Below are positions 27,654 through 36,973 of a stretch of 38,224 bases of DNA, piece by piece. The DNA lies in the IMG/VR virus record IMGVR_UViG_3300037069_000529, positions 1-38,224 of that record; one strand, 5' to 3'. The notes under the pieces are model-generated. The model did no database searches. It was not told the DNA's origin and was given only the letters and a program-made list of their open reading frames with translations. This DNA comes from a virus. How positions within the stretch are numbered: position 1 is the first letter of the stretch; every line of letters starts with the position of its first letter. The position numbers and the translations under genes are program-made.

Positions 27654-27697
27654 GTCGGAGATGTGAAGCAGGCACACACCCCGAAAAAGGGGCCGAC
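27654..27697 (+). other. Leader RNA with three-way-junction potential
   Basis: Closing stem GTCGG (27654-27658) / CCGAC (27693-27697); inside it hairpin TGTG/CACA (27662-27665 with 27673-27676) and hairpin CCCC-GAAAAA-GGGG (27679-27692), the latter stacked directly on the closing stem. It lies in the leader between the promoter and GAGAGGG of the first virion gene. It may be an mRNA stabiliser or control element. Confidence 0.5.
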
Positions 27698-27717
27698 AAT
27701 AAGAGAGGGAAACACTC

Positions 27718-27894
27718 ATGCCTGCATCAGCAAAGAAACCAGTTAGCGCTAAAGCCGCAATGGCAGTTGCTAATCTGCTCAAAAAGGGTGGCGCGAAAGC
27801 TCCTGCCGTCAAAACTCCTGTTAAGGCCACCAACGCAGTTGCGCCTGACGCAGAGGACGCTATCGACGGCGGTGCCGACGAAGCGACGGAGTAG
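27718..27894 (+). CDS. Small Ala/Lys-rich protein (histone-tail-like)
   Basis: 58 aa. First 40 residues are Ala, Lys, Pro and Val-rich (SAKKPVSAKAAMAVANLLKK, APAVKTPVKATNA), like histone H1 tails; the end is acidic (DAEDAIDGGADEATE). GAGAGGG before the ATG. First gene of the virion operon, perhaps a DNA-associated or ejected virion peptide. Confidence 0.65.
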   Translation: MPASAKKPVSAKAAMAVANLLKKGGAKAPAVKTPVKATNAVAPDAEDAIDGGADEATE

Positions 27895-27897
27895 GCC

Positions 27898-29019
27898 ATG
27901 TATCAGGGCGGCCCTATTAACCTACAAGGTGGCGGTGGCGTTAGCTTGCAGGGCGGTGGTAGTCCACAGTCCACTGTTAATGGTGCCAACCTGAACACAA
28001 CCGTTGCTCCCGGTAGTAACGGTTATTTTTGGAAAGGCTCGAACGGGCAGGTTTACGTCCAAGGCTCTAGGGGCATTAACGCCGCTGGCGCATGGGACCC
28101 GAACACGGCTAACTACTGGAGCAGCCGTGGTTTTCGCCAGACGGCCGATAGCCCGTCCGGTCAGCCGAATACCAATACTGGTGGCGGCGGTTACGGTACG
28201 AACACTACATCTGGTGGCGGTAGCGGTGCAGCTGCCCCTGCCGTCCTTTACCCGGACAAAAGTAATGATATTACGCTCCAGAATGCTGGTCTCGGCCAAG
28301 TGGACTCTACTCAGAACAGGGGCATTCAGACGATCGAGGACGCATGGAACAAGATCAACGGCCAGTATTCCGACGACTTGAACACTGCCGGAACCGAGTA
28401 CAACAACGAGACGACTGACAACACCAAAGACCTCCAGACTAACAAGCAGACCGCGCTTGAGCGTGGTGTACAGGGTCGCCAAGGGCTATTCGGCACGCTC
28501 GCAAGCATTGGCGCGCTCAACGGTACCGGCGTCGAGCTGGCTAACCACGCCGTCCAGCAGGGCGCGAACGAGGACCTGACGACAGCCGCCAACACGTATG
28601 CAACCAACCAGAACTCCCTCGATAACGGCTACCAAGCCTACAAGAAGCAGGAGGAGCGGTTGCAGTCGCAGGCTGAGACGGCGAAGACCAACAATGAGGA
28701 GCAGGTCAGAAATGACGCGGCCAAATCTCGTCAGCAATACCTCACCAACCTTGCGAACGACTACCAAGCCGAGGGCAAGGTCGATCAGGCCAAAGGCTAC
28801 GCTTCACAGGCGGCAGCGCTCTTTCCGAGTATTGCGGCGACGAACGTACCAACGATTAACCTTGGCTACTCTGGCGGCTCCTACGCGGCTCCTACGCTTA
28901 GCCAGTACGTTGGCAAGGCGAATAATACGACCGTTCAAACGACGCCGGGCAGCCATGTACCGGGCAGTACGTTCAATATTCCGGGTCTTGCAGCCCTTAA
29001 CAAGCGACAGGGGGCATAA
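27898..29019 (+). CDS. Internal virion / ejection protein with coiled coil
   Basis: 373 aa. Residues 1-115 are Gly/Asn/Ser/Thr-rich and disordered (INLQGGGGVSLQGGGSPQ, TNTGGGGYGTNTTSGGGSG). Residues about 130-300 are a long Gln/Asn/Ala-rich helical region (LERGVQGRQGLFGTLASIGA, YQAYKKQEERLQSQAETAKT) typical of podoviral internal core or ejection proteins. The next gene, overlapping by one base (TAATG), is the giant lytic virion protein. Assignment is by composition and place. Confidence 0.65.
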   Translation: MYQGGPINLQGGGGVSLQGGGSPQSTVNGANLNTTVAPGSNGYFWKGSNGQVYVQGSRGINAAGAWDPNTANYWSSRGFRQTADSPSGQPNTNTGGGGYGTNTTSGGGSGAAAPAVLYPDKSNDITLQNAGLGQVDSTQNRGIQTIEDAWNKINGQYSDDLNTAGTEYNNETTDNTKDLQTNKQTALERGVQGRQGLFGTLASIGALNGTGVELANHAVQQGANEDLTTAANTYATNQNSLDNGYQAYKKQEERLQSQAETAKTNNEEQVRNDAAKSRQQYLTNLANDYQAEGKVDQAKGYASQAAALFPSIAATNVPTINLGYSGGSYAAPTLSQYVGKANNTTVQTTPGSHVPGSTFNIPGLAALNKRQGA

Positions 29020-32000
29020 TGGACTTCTTCGGCGGCCTGAGTAATATCTTCCACTCAATTGGGCATTTCCTCGGTATGGGGGGCAACGACGCCCCAACTA
29101 ACAATCCACCCCAGAACTCTGGGTCAAATTCCATTTCACTCTCGACGGGACCGGCTGCTGGACAAAGTTACAACCAAAACCAAAACCAGAACCAACAAAA
29201 TCCTTACTTACTTCAAAAAACACCTCAACCACAAAATCAACAGCAGCAAGATCAACCGCAAGCACCGGCCCCGTCCCTGAATTTATACCAAGGTCCTCAG
29301 CACAATGCGCCATTGACCGTCGCCGACGCAGCTAAAGCGCCTCTGCTCAAGGCACCCCAGCAAGTAGCGCCGCAGGCTCCTCAGAACCCTAACGGCTTCC
29401 TGAGTGGCGTCGAGGACTTCGGAAAGGGCCTTATCAAAGCACCGGTCCAACTACTAAACCAAGCGGGCAGCGAGCTTGCGAACGTCGGTGTCACCGGCAA
29501 GACGGAGTATGACCTGCTTACCCACGCCGATCAAAAGACGCTCAACAACGACTTTGCCATGGAAAAAGCCGGTAACGGCTCTTATGACAAAAAGTCTGGC
29601 GGCCTGCTCAACATGGGTACGATTACTAGCGCCGATGAGGCTAAAAACCCTGATCTTGCCCAGACTTCCAAGGAATTTGGTGGCAACTTCATTCAGAATG
29701 CCGCCATGCTCGCAACGGGCGGTGTCGATGGCCTGATCGAGAAAGGGGCTGCAAAGCTTCTCCCTGAAGCCACGAACCTCGGCGGGAAGATCGTCGCAAA
29801 TCTTCTACCAAAAGCCGCCACCGGTGCGGTCGTTGGTGGTGCGGCAGGCGGTGGTCAGGCACTCGAGGACGGCACTGACATTCTCAAGGGTATGGGCATA
29901 GGTGCTGGGACGGGCGCAGTTGCCGGTCCGATCATCGGTAACGTCGTCAACGGCTCGGCACAGCTTCTCCGCAAGGCAATCCCGGGCATAGTCGATATGC
30001 TCCACGGCGGTGGCGACACGGCTGAGGGCAGCATGAACACGGCCACCGACAGCAAGGTAGCCTCCGGCGTCCAGCAGCCAGACGAGATTGAGCCGGGCAT
30101 TAAGTCAGTCAACCCGACACAGGCGCAAGACGCCTTGCAGGTTATCCAGCAAAAAGAGGCTGAGCAGCTTGCTTCCAACCCGCAGCCCGCAGACACCCAG
30201 TCTGGCGAGCAAACCCAGCCTACCGGGACAGATACACAGCCCGCTAACGGCGAGGGGCAGCCTACTACCGTTAATCCGCAGCAGACCGAGCAGGGCACCC
30301 CAGCAGACGAAACACAAACGCCTAACAATCAGCCCGCACAACCGGTACAGGGTCCTCGACCAACAGGCGGACCAACGGCACCGAACGCGCCGAATATTCG
30401 CGCACAGGCTCAAAAAGACCTCGAGGCCATCGGTAATCAGGTCGATAAGGAAACGTCTAGCGCTGTTGGTAGTACCAAGGAGCATGACGTACTTAGTAAC
30501 CAAGACCTTAACGACGCTGCTCAGCGCTACACCCAGAGCATGTCTGACGATGAGATCAAGCAAGCTACGGCACATGGTATGACGGTCAATGGCGCAGGCG
30601 ATATTGCGAAAGCCTACGCAGTCATCAAACGGCTCGGTCAGATGGCCGCCAACGGCGACGAAGAAGCGCGGGGGCTTATCCCGGGTATTCTTGATAGCAT
30701 CGAGCAACACGTCTCTGGCGCAGGTCGCTCGATGAACTATACCGGTGCCATGCTCGACAGCTTACCAAAAGAGGCGCAGCTTGAGTACATCGTCAAGGAC
30801 ATCAACCGTACCCGAACTAACGCGGGACTTGAACCTCTCAGCGACGCCGAGGAAGCAACCGCTCGCGGAAACATCACGAAATACCTCACAGAAATCGAGC
30901 AGAGGCAAGACGCTGCTGCCGGTGCTAAGGGGTCGATCGAGGAGATCATGGCTCGCGCTGAAAAGGGCGAGGCTACTCAAGACGACCTACGGGCCATTTC
31001 CGACTACCAGAAAACGGCAGAGGAGAACACCCGGGAAGCTAACCAGCTTAAGACGCAGGTTGGTAAAGAGTACCTCCAGTGGGCACCACAAAAGGGTAAC
31101 TTCGCTAAGGCGGCTGGTGACTTTGCTCGATCATCAATGCTGACCAAGGTAACGGGCCGATTAAGTGACATTGCAACGACGGGAATTAACGCCGCTCACT
31201 CGCTTATCCAGAACACTGTCGAGAACGGCATGGGCAAGCTGCTCAACAAGGCCACCGGAACTCCGGGCCGCTTTAGCGATACGCTCCCGAGCGCCAAGGT
31301 TATGATACAGGGAACCGGTCAGGGTGTGCGCGACATGACCTCTAACTATGAGGGCAACGTAGAAACACCCGACCTCTACTCAGCTATCCGACAACAGGGT
31401 ATGGGTGGTAAGTCACAGCTTATGAATGCCAATAGCGGTAACGCCGTTTCACAGTTCGTCCGCAAGACTGGACACGCCATGGCAGAAACCGCGACAAACC
31501 TCTCAAAAGGTGTGGGGACGAACAAGATGTACCAGATGGCGTCTCAGGAGGCAAAGCAGATGGGGCTTGAGGGCGATCAGGCGAAAATCTGGACCGCTGG
31601 TCGTGTCGCCAACCCAACCGCTCAAATGCAAAAAGCTGGCGATCAGCTTGTCGATGAAGTCAACAACATGAATAATAACCCGCTTACCGAGGTAATGAGT
31701 AAATGGTCGAAAGCATTTACCAACACCAAACTCGGGAGGTGGTCTGATAACAGTGGTCTTGGCAAGCTTGGTGAATTTGCTGGCGAACAAATCCGAAACA
31801 TCGTAGCCCCGTTCACCCGCTGGGCCGCTGGTGCCGCGTGGAACGGTGCAACCGATAAGAATGCCGTCGCCAACCTCGTGAAGATCGTCGGGCAGGTCAG
31901 CATGAAAGATGGAAAACTAAGCATTAAGGACCCACAAGAACTGGTCCACCAGCTTGCCGGGCTGACAACCAATACTGCCGGTTCGATAAGCGCAGGCTAC

Positions 32001-33989
32001 GCTCTTGCGTCAAATGGCCTTATCTCCAGTACCAACGCCGAGGGTTACAACGACGAGGGCATGTACCTCCACGTTGGTAGCCACTATATTCCGATCGGCT
32101 TCCTCGGCTTCTTCGCTCCGGGTATCATCATGGGTGCAGCCGCTCACCAAGCTATGACCGACCCAGACCCGAACAAGTCTGTTATTCAGAAGATAGGTGA
32201 GGCGGCGAGCACGACGTTTGACTCAATGGCTCGTTCTGACCTGACCAACACCATGCTCGGTGGTAATAACGAGTTCGTCAAGCAGGTTCAGGAATTCCTA
32301 CAAAATAAGAATGGCATTACTGGTCCTGACGTAGCCGCTACAGCTGGAGCCGACGCTGCCGGTTCGTTCATTCCGGGCGCAGCAGGGGACGTGAACACTG
32401 CGATCAACCAATTCAACCTTGGCAATTTAAATCCGAACCATGAGCCGGGTCTTACGAAAGTCACGAACGGCGAATTGGGTCAGATCGATAAAAACGGTGC
32501 ACCATCAACCGCTAAGAACATTCCTGCTTCTGCCGGTATGGCACTTCTGAACAAGATACCAGTCGCCGGTCAGCTGCTCGTTCCTCGTAACCCGGGCGTG
32601 GCTGCTAACGACCTCACAAGCAACATCACCCGTGGCGACAACGAAAGCCCACAGCAGGCCGAGGAGAACGCTAAAATTGCTCAGCTTCCAGTTAAGGACC
32701 AGCAGACCGTTCGGACTGCCCTATTGAAGACAAACGGTGCAGCGCAAGAAGAAGCTAACCGGACGATCGCCGCCATGCCTGATGGCTCACTGGCTAAGGT
32801 CAAAGCAGAGCAGGCCGCTGGCAAGATGGCATTTACGAATAGTCAGAACTCACCGATCGACACGGCAATCCAGAACGCACAGCGGTCCGACCAAGTGTCT
32901 CAGTTCAAGAACTCTAACAGCAAAATGCAGACGATTGACGGCAAGACGTATGCGAACATTGCCGGTCAGACCAAGACGTTCTCTACGCCGCAGCAGGCTC
33001 AGCAAGCGCTCGACTTCCAGAAGTTCAAGGATAGCGGTAAGGACTTCGATACCATTAACGGCGTCGTCTACCAAAAGGGTTCAGATGGCAAGTACGCAGC
33101 GCCGATGGAGCAGAAAGATTACGACTACAAACAGGCGACCGACAGTATCAAGTCCGCAAAAGATAACCACGACCTTAACGGCACGCTGGCCGGACAGAGC
33201 AAGCTGCTTGATAACATTACGTGGCAGCTCAATCACGCCAACCTTACGAACGGTGCTCGCGACAGCCTTATTAGCACCGCGGCTAAGACACAGGCTGAAT
33301 ACAATAAGTATGCGCTATGGGGCAGCTTCACGAAGCCAAAGGGCGCGCCGTCATACGACCCAACCTTTACGGGTGGCTCACCGAAAACGACCCAGTACAT
33401 TAAGAACATTCAGGAAGCCGGTGCGAAGTACGGTGTTGATATTAACGCACTTCTCTCTGTCGCGGCCCAAGAGGGACTTGGCGGCGGCGTGGGCGATAAC
33501 GGTACTAGCTTCGGGCCATTCCAAATGCACGAGGGTGGCGCACTACCTCAGGGCAAAGATCAGGCATGGGCTGAAAGTCCAGAGGGTGTTGACTACGCCG
33601 TTAAGCAGATCGCGAACGTGGCTAAGGGTAAAGTCGGCAAGGACGCGATCAACGCCATCGTTACACAGTTCGAGAAGTCCGCTAACCAGCCAGCAGAAAT
33701 CGCCAACGCGCTCTCCGTCTACGAGGGCGGCACCGCGAACCTCGCCACCGGCTCCGGTATTGGCGCAGACATTACGGGCGGGGCAGCCGCTAAGGCAAGC
33801 GCAAGCAAGGCTGCTTCACTCATCAAACAAAACACGATCGGTTCCCTGCCACAAATGGCTCGAGAGAGCTTCATTGAGAACGGCATGGTGAACAAGCCTA
33901 TCACGCCAAATATCCCGCAAATCAAGTTGACGGACCCACAGACGTTGATAAAGGTGCACAAAATAACAGTAGGTATGCCTAAGGCATAA
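29019..33989 (+). CDS. Giant internal virion protein with lytic transglycosylase-like domain
   Basis: 1656 aa, the largest gene. Residues 1-150 are Gln/Asn/Pro-rich. About 250-320 has Gly/Ala-rich hydrophobic stretches (AATGAVVGGAAGGGQALEDG, GIGAGTGAVAGPIIGNVV) and about 1025-1050 another (YIPIGFLGFFAPGIIMGAAA), possible membrane-inserting parts. A Pro/Gln/Thr-rich linker lies near 380-460, then long helices. Residues about 1465-1600 look like a lysozyme/SLT domain: AKYGVDINALLSVAAQEGLG with a likely catalytic Glu, SFGPFQMHEGG and YEGG. By analogy with T7 gp16 it would enter the cell envelope, open peptidoglycan locally and help form the DNA-ejection channel. Confidence 0.8.
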   Translation: MDFFGGLSNIFHSIGHFLGMGGNDAPTNNPPQNSGSNSISLSTGPAAGQSYNQNQNQNQQNPYLLQKTPQPQNQQQQDQPQAPAPSLNLYQGPQHNAPLTVADAAKAPLLKAPQQVAPQAPQNPNGFLSGVEDFGKGLIKAPVQLLNQAGSELANVGVTGKTEYDLLTHADQKTLNNDFAMEKAGNGSYDKKSGGLLNMGTITSADEAKNPDLAQTSKEFGGNFIQNAAMLATGGVDGLIEKGAAKLLPEATNLGGKIVANLLPKAATGAVVGGAAGGGQALEDGTDILKGMGIGAGTGAVAGPIIGNVVNGSAQLLRKAIPGIVDMLHGGGDTAEGSMNTATDSKVASGVQQPDEIEPGIKSVNPTQAQDALQVIQQKEAEQLASNPQPADTQSGEQTQPTGTDTQPANGEGQPTTVNPQQTEQGTPADETQTPNNQPAQPVQGPRPTGGPTAPNAPNIRAQAQKDLEAIGNQVDKETSSAVGSTKEHDVLSNQDLNDAAQRYTQSMSDDEIKQATAHGMTVNGAGDIAKAYAVIKRLGQMAANGDEEARGLIPGILDSIEQHVSGAGRSMNYTGAMLDSLPKEAQLEYIVKDINRTRTNAGLEPLSDAEEATARGNITKYLTEIEQRQDAAAGAKGSIEEIMARAEKGEATQDDLRAISDYQKTAEENTREANQLKTQVGKEYLQWAPQKGNFAKAAGDFARSSMLTKVTGRLSDIATTGINAAHSLIQNTVENGMGKLLNKATGTPGRFSDTLPSAKVMIQGTGQGVRDMTSNYEGNVETPDLYSAIRQQGMGGKSQLMNANSGNAVSQFVRKTGHAMAETATNLSKGVGTNKMYQMASQEAKQMGLEGDQAKIWTAGRVANPTAQMQKAGDQLVDEVNNMNNNPLTEVMSKWSKAFTNTKLGRWSDNSGLGKLGEFAGEQIRNIVAPFTRWAAGAAWNGATDKNAVANLVKIVGQVSMKDGKLSIKDPQELVHQLAGLTTNTAGSISAGYALASNGLISSTNAEGYNDEGMYLHVGSHYIPIGFLGFFAPGIIMGAAAHQAMTDPDPNKSVIQKIGEAASTTFDSMARSDLTNTMLGGNNEFVKQVQEFLQNKNGITGPDVAATAGADAAGSFIPGAAGDVNTAINQFNLGNLNPNHEPGLTKVTNGELGQIDKNGAPSTAKNIPASAGMALLNKIPVAGQLLVPRNPGVAANDLTSNITRGDNESPQQAEENAKIAQLPVKDQQTVRTALLKTNGAAQEEANRTIAAMPDGSLAKVKAEQAAGKMAFTNSQNSPIDTAIQNAQRSDQVSQFKNSNSKMQTIDGKTYANIAGQTKTFSTPQQAQQALDFQKFKDSGKDFDTINGVVYQKGSDGKYAAPMEQKDYDYKQATDSIKSAKDNHDLNGTLAGQSKLLDNITWQLNHANLTNGARDSLISTAAKTQAEYNKYALWGSFTKPKGAPSYDPTFTGGSPKTTQYIKNIQEAGAKYGVDINALLSVAAQEGLGGGVGDNGTSFGPFQMHEGGALPQGKDQAWAESPEGVDYAVKQIANVAKGKVGKDAINAIVTQFEKSANQPAEIANALSVYEGGTANLATGSGIGADITGGAAAKASASKAASLIKQNTIGSLPQMARESFIENGMVNKPITPNIPQIKLTDPQTLIKVHKITVGMPKA

Positions 33990-34010
33990 GAGAGATGGTA
34001 GGATAAGATC

Positions 34011-34796
34011 ATGGGACCAAATGGCACACTAATAGGCTCACCGACGGCACAGCTTGAGGCGTTCGCTCAGAGCGTCTATAAGATGATTAAGAACCGCTAC
34101 TATGACGACCTCAATTCTACTGACGGCCAGAACTTCCTGAGCCAAGTCACCGACTGGCTCAACGAGTTTATCGATGAGCTTGAGTACGAACTCAATTCAG
34201 ACGGTGAACCAATTGACTGGATTTGGGTGCGCAAGCCAAGCGTCAAGCTCGGTACAGCTGTTACTGGTCAGAATTTTATTACTTGGGACGCAAACTCCTA
34301 CAACAACCTCATTACCGGGCAAGACCGTTTCGTACAAATAATTGACGCAAATGGCAACGTTAAGGCACAGTTTACGGTTGTCGCTCCGGCCGACCTGAGT
34401 AACGATAATACTCGCAATAGCGACGACTTCTGTACGCTGGTCAACGGCAACATCATGTTCAGCCGGGCATTCAACGCGGCTGAGAACAACCTCTCTGTCG
34501 TCGGCGACGTGACGGCCTACCTGCCACGCGTTACGACAACTATCAACCCTACGACGAAATTGCTCGTCGCTACCAATGTCGATATTTTCAAGACCGTCAA
34601 GCCGCTGACGCTGTTAAAGCTCGGTACGACCAAGAACGCTATCCTACCTGACATCGTTCAGGGCGGTCTGAACCCAGCCTACACGCAGAAGTACAACGAC
34701 CTCCTGACGAATGCGATTAACCGTAGTGAGGCGAGTGCGGTTGCACCAACTGCTGACTACACTGAATATGGTGCCGTGAGGGGTGTCGGCTTCTAA
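34011..34796 (+). CDS. Tail-tube / head-tail adaptor protein
   Basis: 261 aa. Helical start (AQLEAFAQSVYKMIKNRYYD, FLSQVTDWLNEFIDELEYEL) then beta-rich sequence with GQDRFVQIIDANGNVKAQFTVV. The size, helix-then-beta order and position before the nozzle-like and portal genes resemble gp11-type adaptors of T7-like phages. It overlaps the next gene's start by one base (TAATG). No diagnostic motif; call by synteny. Confidence 0.6.
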   Translation: MGPNGTLIGSPTAQLEAFAQSVYKMIKNRYYDDLNSTDGQNFLSQVTDWLNEFIDELEYELNSDGEPIDWIWVRKPSVKLGTAVTGQNFITWDANSYNNLITGQDRFVQIIDANGNVKAQFTVVAPADLSNDNTRNSDDFCTLVNGNIMFSRAFNAAENNLSVVGDVTAYLPRVTTTINPTTKLLVATNVDIFKTVKPLTLLKLGTTKNAILPDIVQGGLNPAYTQKYNDLLTNAINRSEASAVAPTADYTEYGAVRGVGF

Positions 34797-36952
34797 TGAT
34801 TACCGGTAAGATCGCCTCCGTCCCGCAAAAAGAGATCACGTCCGTTGATGTGCTCAACTTTGCGAGCGGGCTAAACCTCAACGGTCCGCAGGTAGCTGCT
34901 ACTAACAGTTTCGTGGACAGCAAAGATGTTATGCTGACGCCTGACGGCTATCTCGTCCCACGCCCGGTTATGACACCATTCCTCCCCGATACTGTCGATA
35001 AGGTTTACCAAATCTATCCAGTCCTCTGGCAGAACAAGATTTACTACGTCACGGCTGACGCCAAGACGAAAGGTAATACCGCTGGTCAGATCATCTACTG
35101 TCAGGAGGGCGACCCCTCTTGGACGGTAGCTGGCGCAGTTACCGGCTCGACGAACAGCGTCACTGTCAACAACGGCGGTAAGCCTGAGTTCGTTCGCGCG
35201 CTCGATACGGTGCTGATACTCAACGGTGAGAACGGTGACAAGCTGGCTGAACTCCAGCTCGGTACGACGTTCAAAGTGTCGAAGTATACCCCGATTGCCG
35301 ACCCATCAGCTCCTCTGACCGCTACGGCGAACTCCGGCATGACGATGGCTGCCACTACTTCGAGCACGAACCCGTACCCGATCTACTACGCTTACACGTA
35401 TACCACCTCTACTGGTGAAACCAACCTATCACCTATCCTGACTGAGTATACGAGCGTCACCCGCGACCAGTGGGAGAAGCAGACCACGCCAGCTAAGCTG
35501 ACCGTCACCCGTCCCGGCACCGCGCCAACGGGCGCTCAGAACTGGAACTTGTATGTTTCGATTGCCGCTACTGCCGGGTCTATTACTAGCGACAACATGC
35601 TTCAGCTCGCTACCGGGCTTGACCTCAACCAGACCGTATTTAACGATGACGGCACGCTGGCTATCCAGCTCGGCGCACCAGCTCCGACATCGAACTCTAC
35701 CGATGGGCCACGCGTCTCACACGGTATCGTCGAGGAGGGCAACCCTATCCTCTTTGGCGACGTGGACAACCGCAGCAACATCTGGATTGGCGGTGGCGGC
35801 CAGAACGCCCTGACATTCAGCTCAGCGCTTGGCGGCTATAAGGCCCAGCCGAACCTCGGCACCAACTTCCAAGTGACGCAGGTAGTCGGCTTCCGCAACG
35901 GTCAGGGTATTCCAAGCCTGACGGTCCTCTTTAGCAACACGCAGGGACTTGCCGAGCAGGCAGTGCTTGAGCAGCAAACGATCACCTATGGCAACCAGAC
36001 ATTCACCGTCTGGGGCGTCATCAGCCAGCACTATGGTGCCGCAGGTGTGGCCGCAGCCGACAGCGCGATCAACTACAACGGTAAGCTCGTCTTCATGGGC
36101 ACCGACGGGATTATGAGCATGAACACGCAGCCGCTTCGCCAGAACGTGATCTCGACCGAGAACCTGACGATCAAGATGATGAGCAGCTATGTCCAGCAGA
36201 TCAAGAACTCAGCCATGAACACCATCGTTGGTACGGCATGGGATAACCGGTTTATGTTCACTATGCCGTCGGGCGGCTTCGATACGCCACAGGAAATCTT
36301 GGTACTCGACGACAACCAGCAAGTACCAGAGAATAACAATAATGGTGCATTTTACACCTACGACATTCCAGCCGAGTGGATTGGCGTGGTCAGCCCGGCA
36401 AACGAGGCCGCATTCATATACGTGGTTCAGGGCAATCACTCCTACAAGCTCCAAACCGGCACCGCGACATTTGATACCAAGGCAGGCTTACCAGCACCGT
36501 TTAGCACTAGCGCGACCGGGGCTTTTATCCCGATGTCGCCAAATGGTGCTCGCAACCACTGGCAGGCCGACGTACAGGCAATGTTCTATGTCATGGGCCT
36601 TGTCGGCACTATCACCGTCGGCGTCACCTACCGTAACCAGAATGGCAAGCTGAAAACCAAATCGAAGACCTATATCGGGCCAAGCTATGTGCCATCGACC
36701 TCTGGTGGTTGGGGCGATACGCAGTGGAGTTACACGGCGTTTCCGGCCATTCCCGGCTGGCGTGGAAGCCCAAAGATCGACACCTCACTAGTGGCAGTTC
36801 AACCGTTGGACGTTCGTATCCCGGTACAGATCGACGACATTATGAACGAAGCTCAGTGGTGGTTCTCAACTGAGGCTGGGTACAACAACTTTAAAATAAG
36901 GGCTATTAACTTCGAGGGCATAAATCTTGGCGTTCGACCAGATTTGCAGTAG
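34796..36952 (+). CDS. Tail tube nozzle / stabilisation protein
   Basis: 718 aa, beta-rich. The opening segment (VLNFASGLNLNGPQVAATNS, DSKDVMLTPDGYLVPRPVMT) is the typical start of podoviral tail tubular B / gp10-like nozzle proteins, which begin with a description of a beta-propeller strand order. Repeated features such as YPVLWQNKIYYVT, NPILFGDVDNRSNIWIGGGG, INYNGKLVFMGTDGIMSMNT and a C-terminal WWFSTEAGYNNFKIRAINFE fit a propeller-like barrel. It should form the lower tail tube through which DNA and ejection proteins pass. It lies just before portal. Confidence 0.78.
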   Translation: MITGKIASVPQKEITSVDVLNFASGLNLNGPQVAATNSFVDSKDVMLTPDGYLVPRPVMTPFLPDTVDKVYQIYPVLWQNKIYYVTADAKTKGNTAGQIIYCQEGDPSWTVAGAVTGSTNSVTVNNGGKPEFVRALDTVLILNGENGDKLAELQLGTTFKVSKYTPIADPSAPLTATANSGMTMAATTSSTNPYPIYYAYTYTTSTGETNLSPILTEYTSVTRDQWEKQTTPAKLTVTRPGTAPTGAQNWNLYVSIAATAGSITSDNMLQLATGLDLNQTVFNDDGTLAIQLGAPAPTSNSTDGPRVSHGIVEEGNPILFGDVDNRSNIWIGGGGQNALTFSSALGGYKAQPNLGTNFQVTQVVGFRNGQGIPSLTVLFSNTQGLAEQAVLEQQTITYGNQTFTVWGVISQHYGAAGVAAADSAINYNGKLVFMGTDGIMSMNTQPLRQNVISTENLTIKMMSSYVQQIKNSAMNTIVGTAWDNRFMFTMPSGGFDTPQEILVLDDNQQVPENNNNGAFYTYDIPAEWIGVVSPANEAAFIYVVQGNHSYKLQTGTATFDTKAGLPAPFSTSATGAFIPMSPNGARNHWQADVQAMFYVMGLVGTITVGVTYRNQNGKLKTKSKTYIGPSYVPSTSGGWGDTQWSYTAFPAIPGWRGSPKIDTSLVAVQPLDVRIPVQIDDIMNEAQWWFSTEAGYNNFKIRAINFEGINLGVRPDLQ

Positions 36953-36973
36953 AGTAAGCATAAGGATAAAAAA

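Noticed and set aside
32737-33891. 384-codon plus-strand frame inside the giant virion protein gene
   Set aside because: Arg/Ser/Thr-rich out-of-frame reading within a clearly coding gene; no ribosome site.
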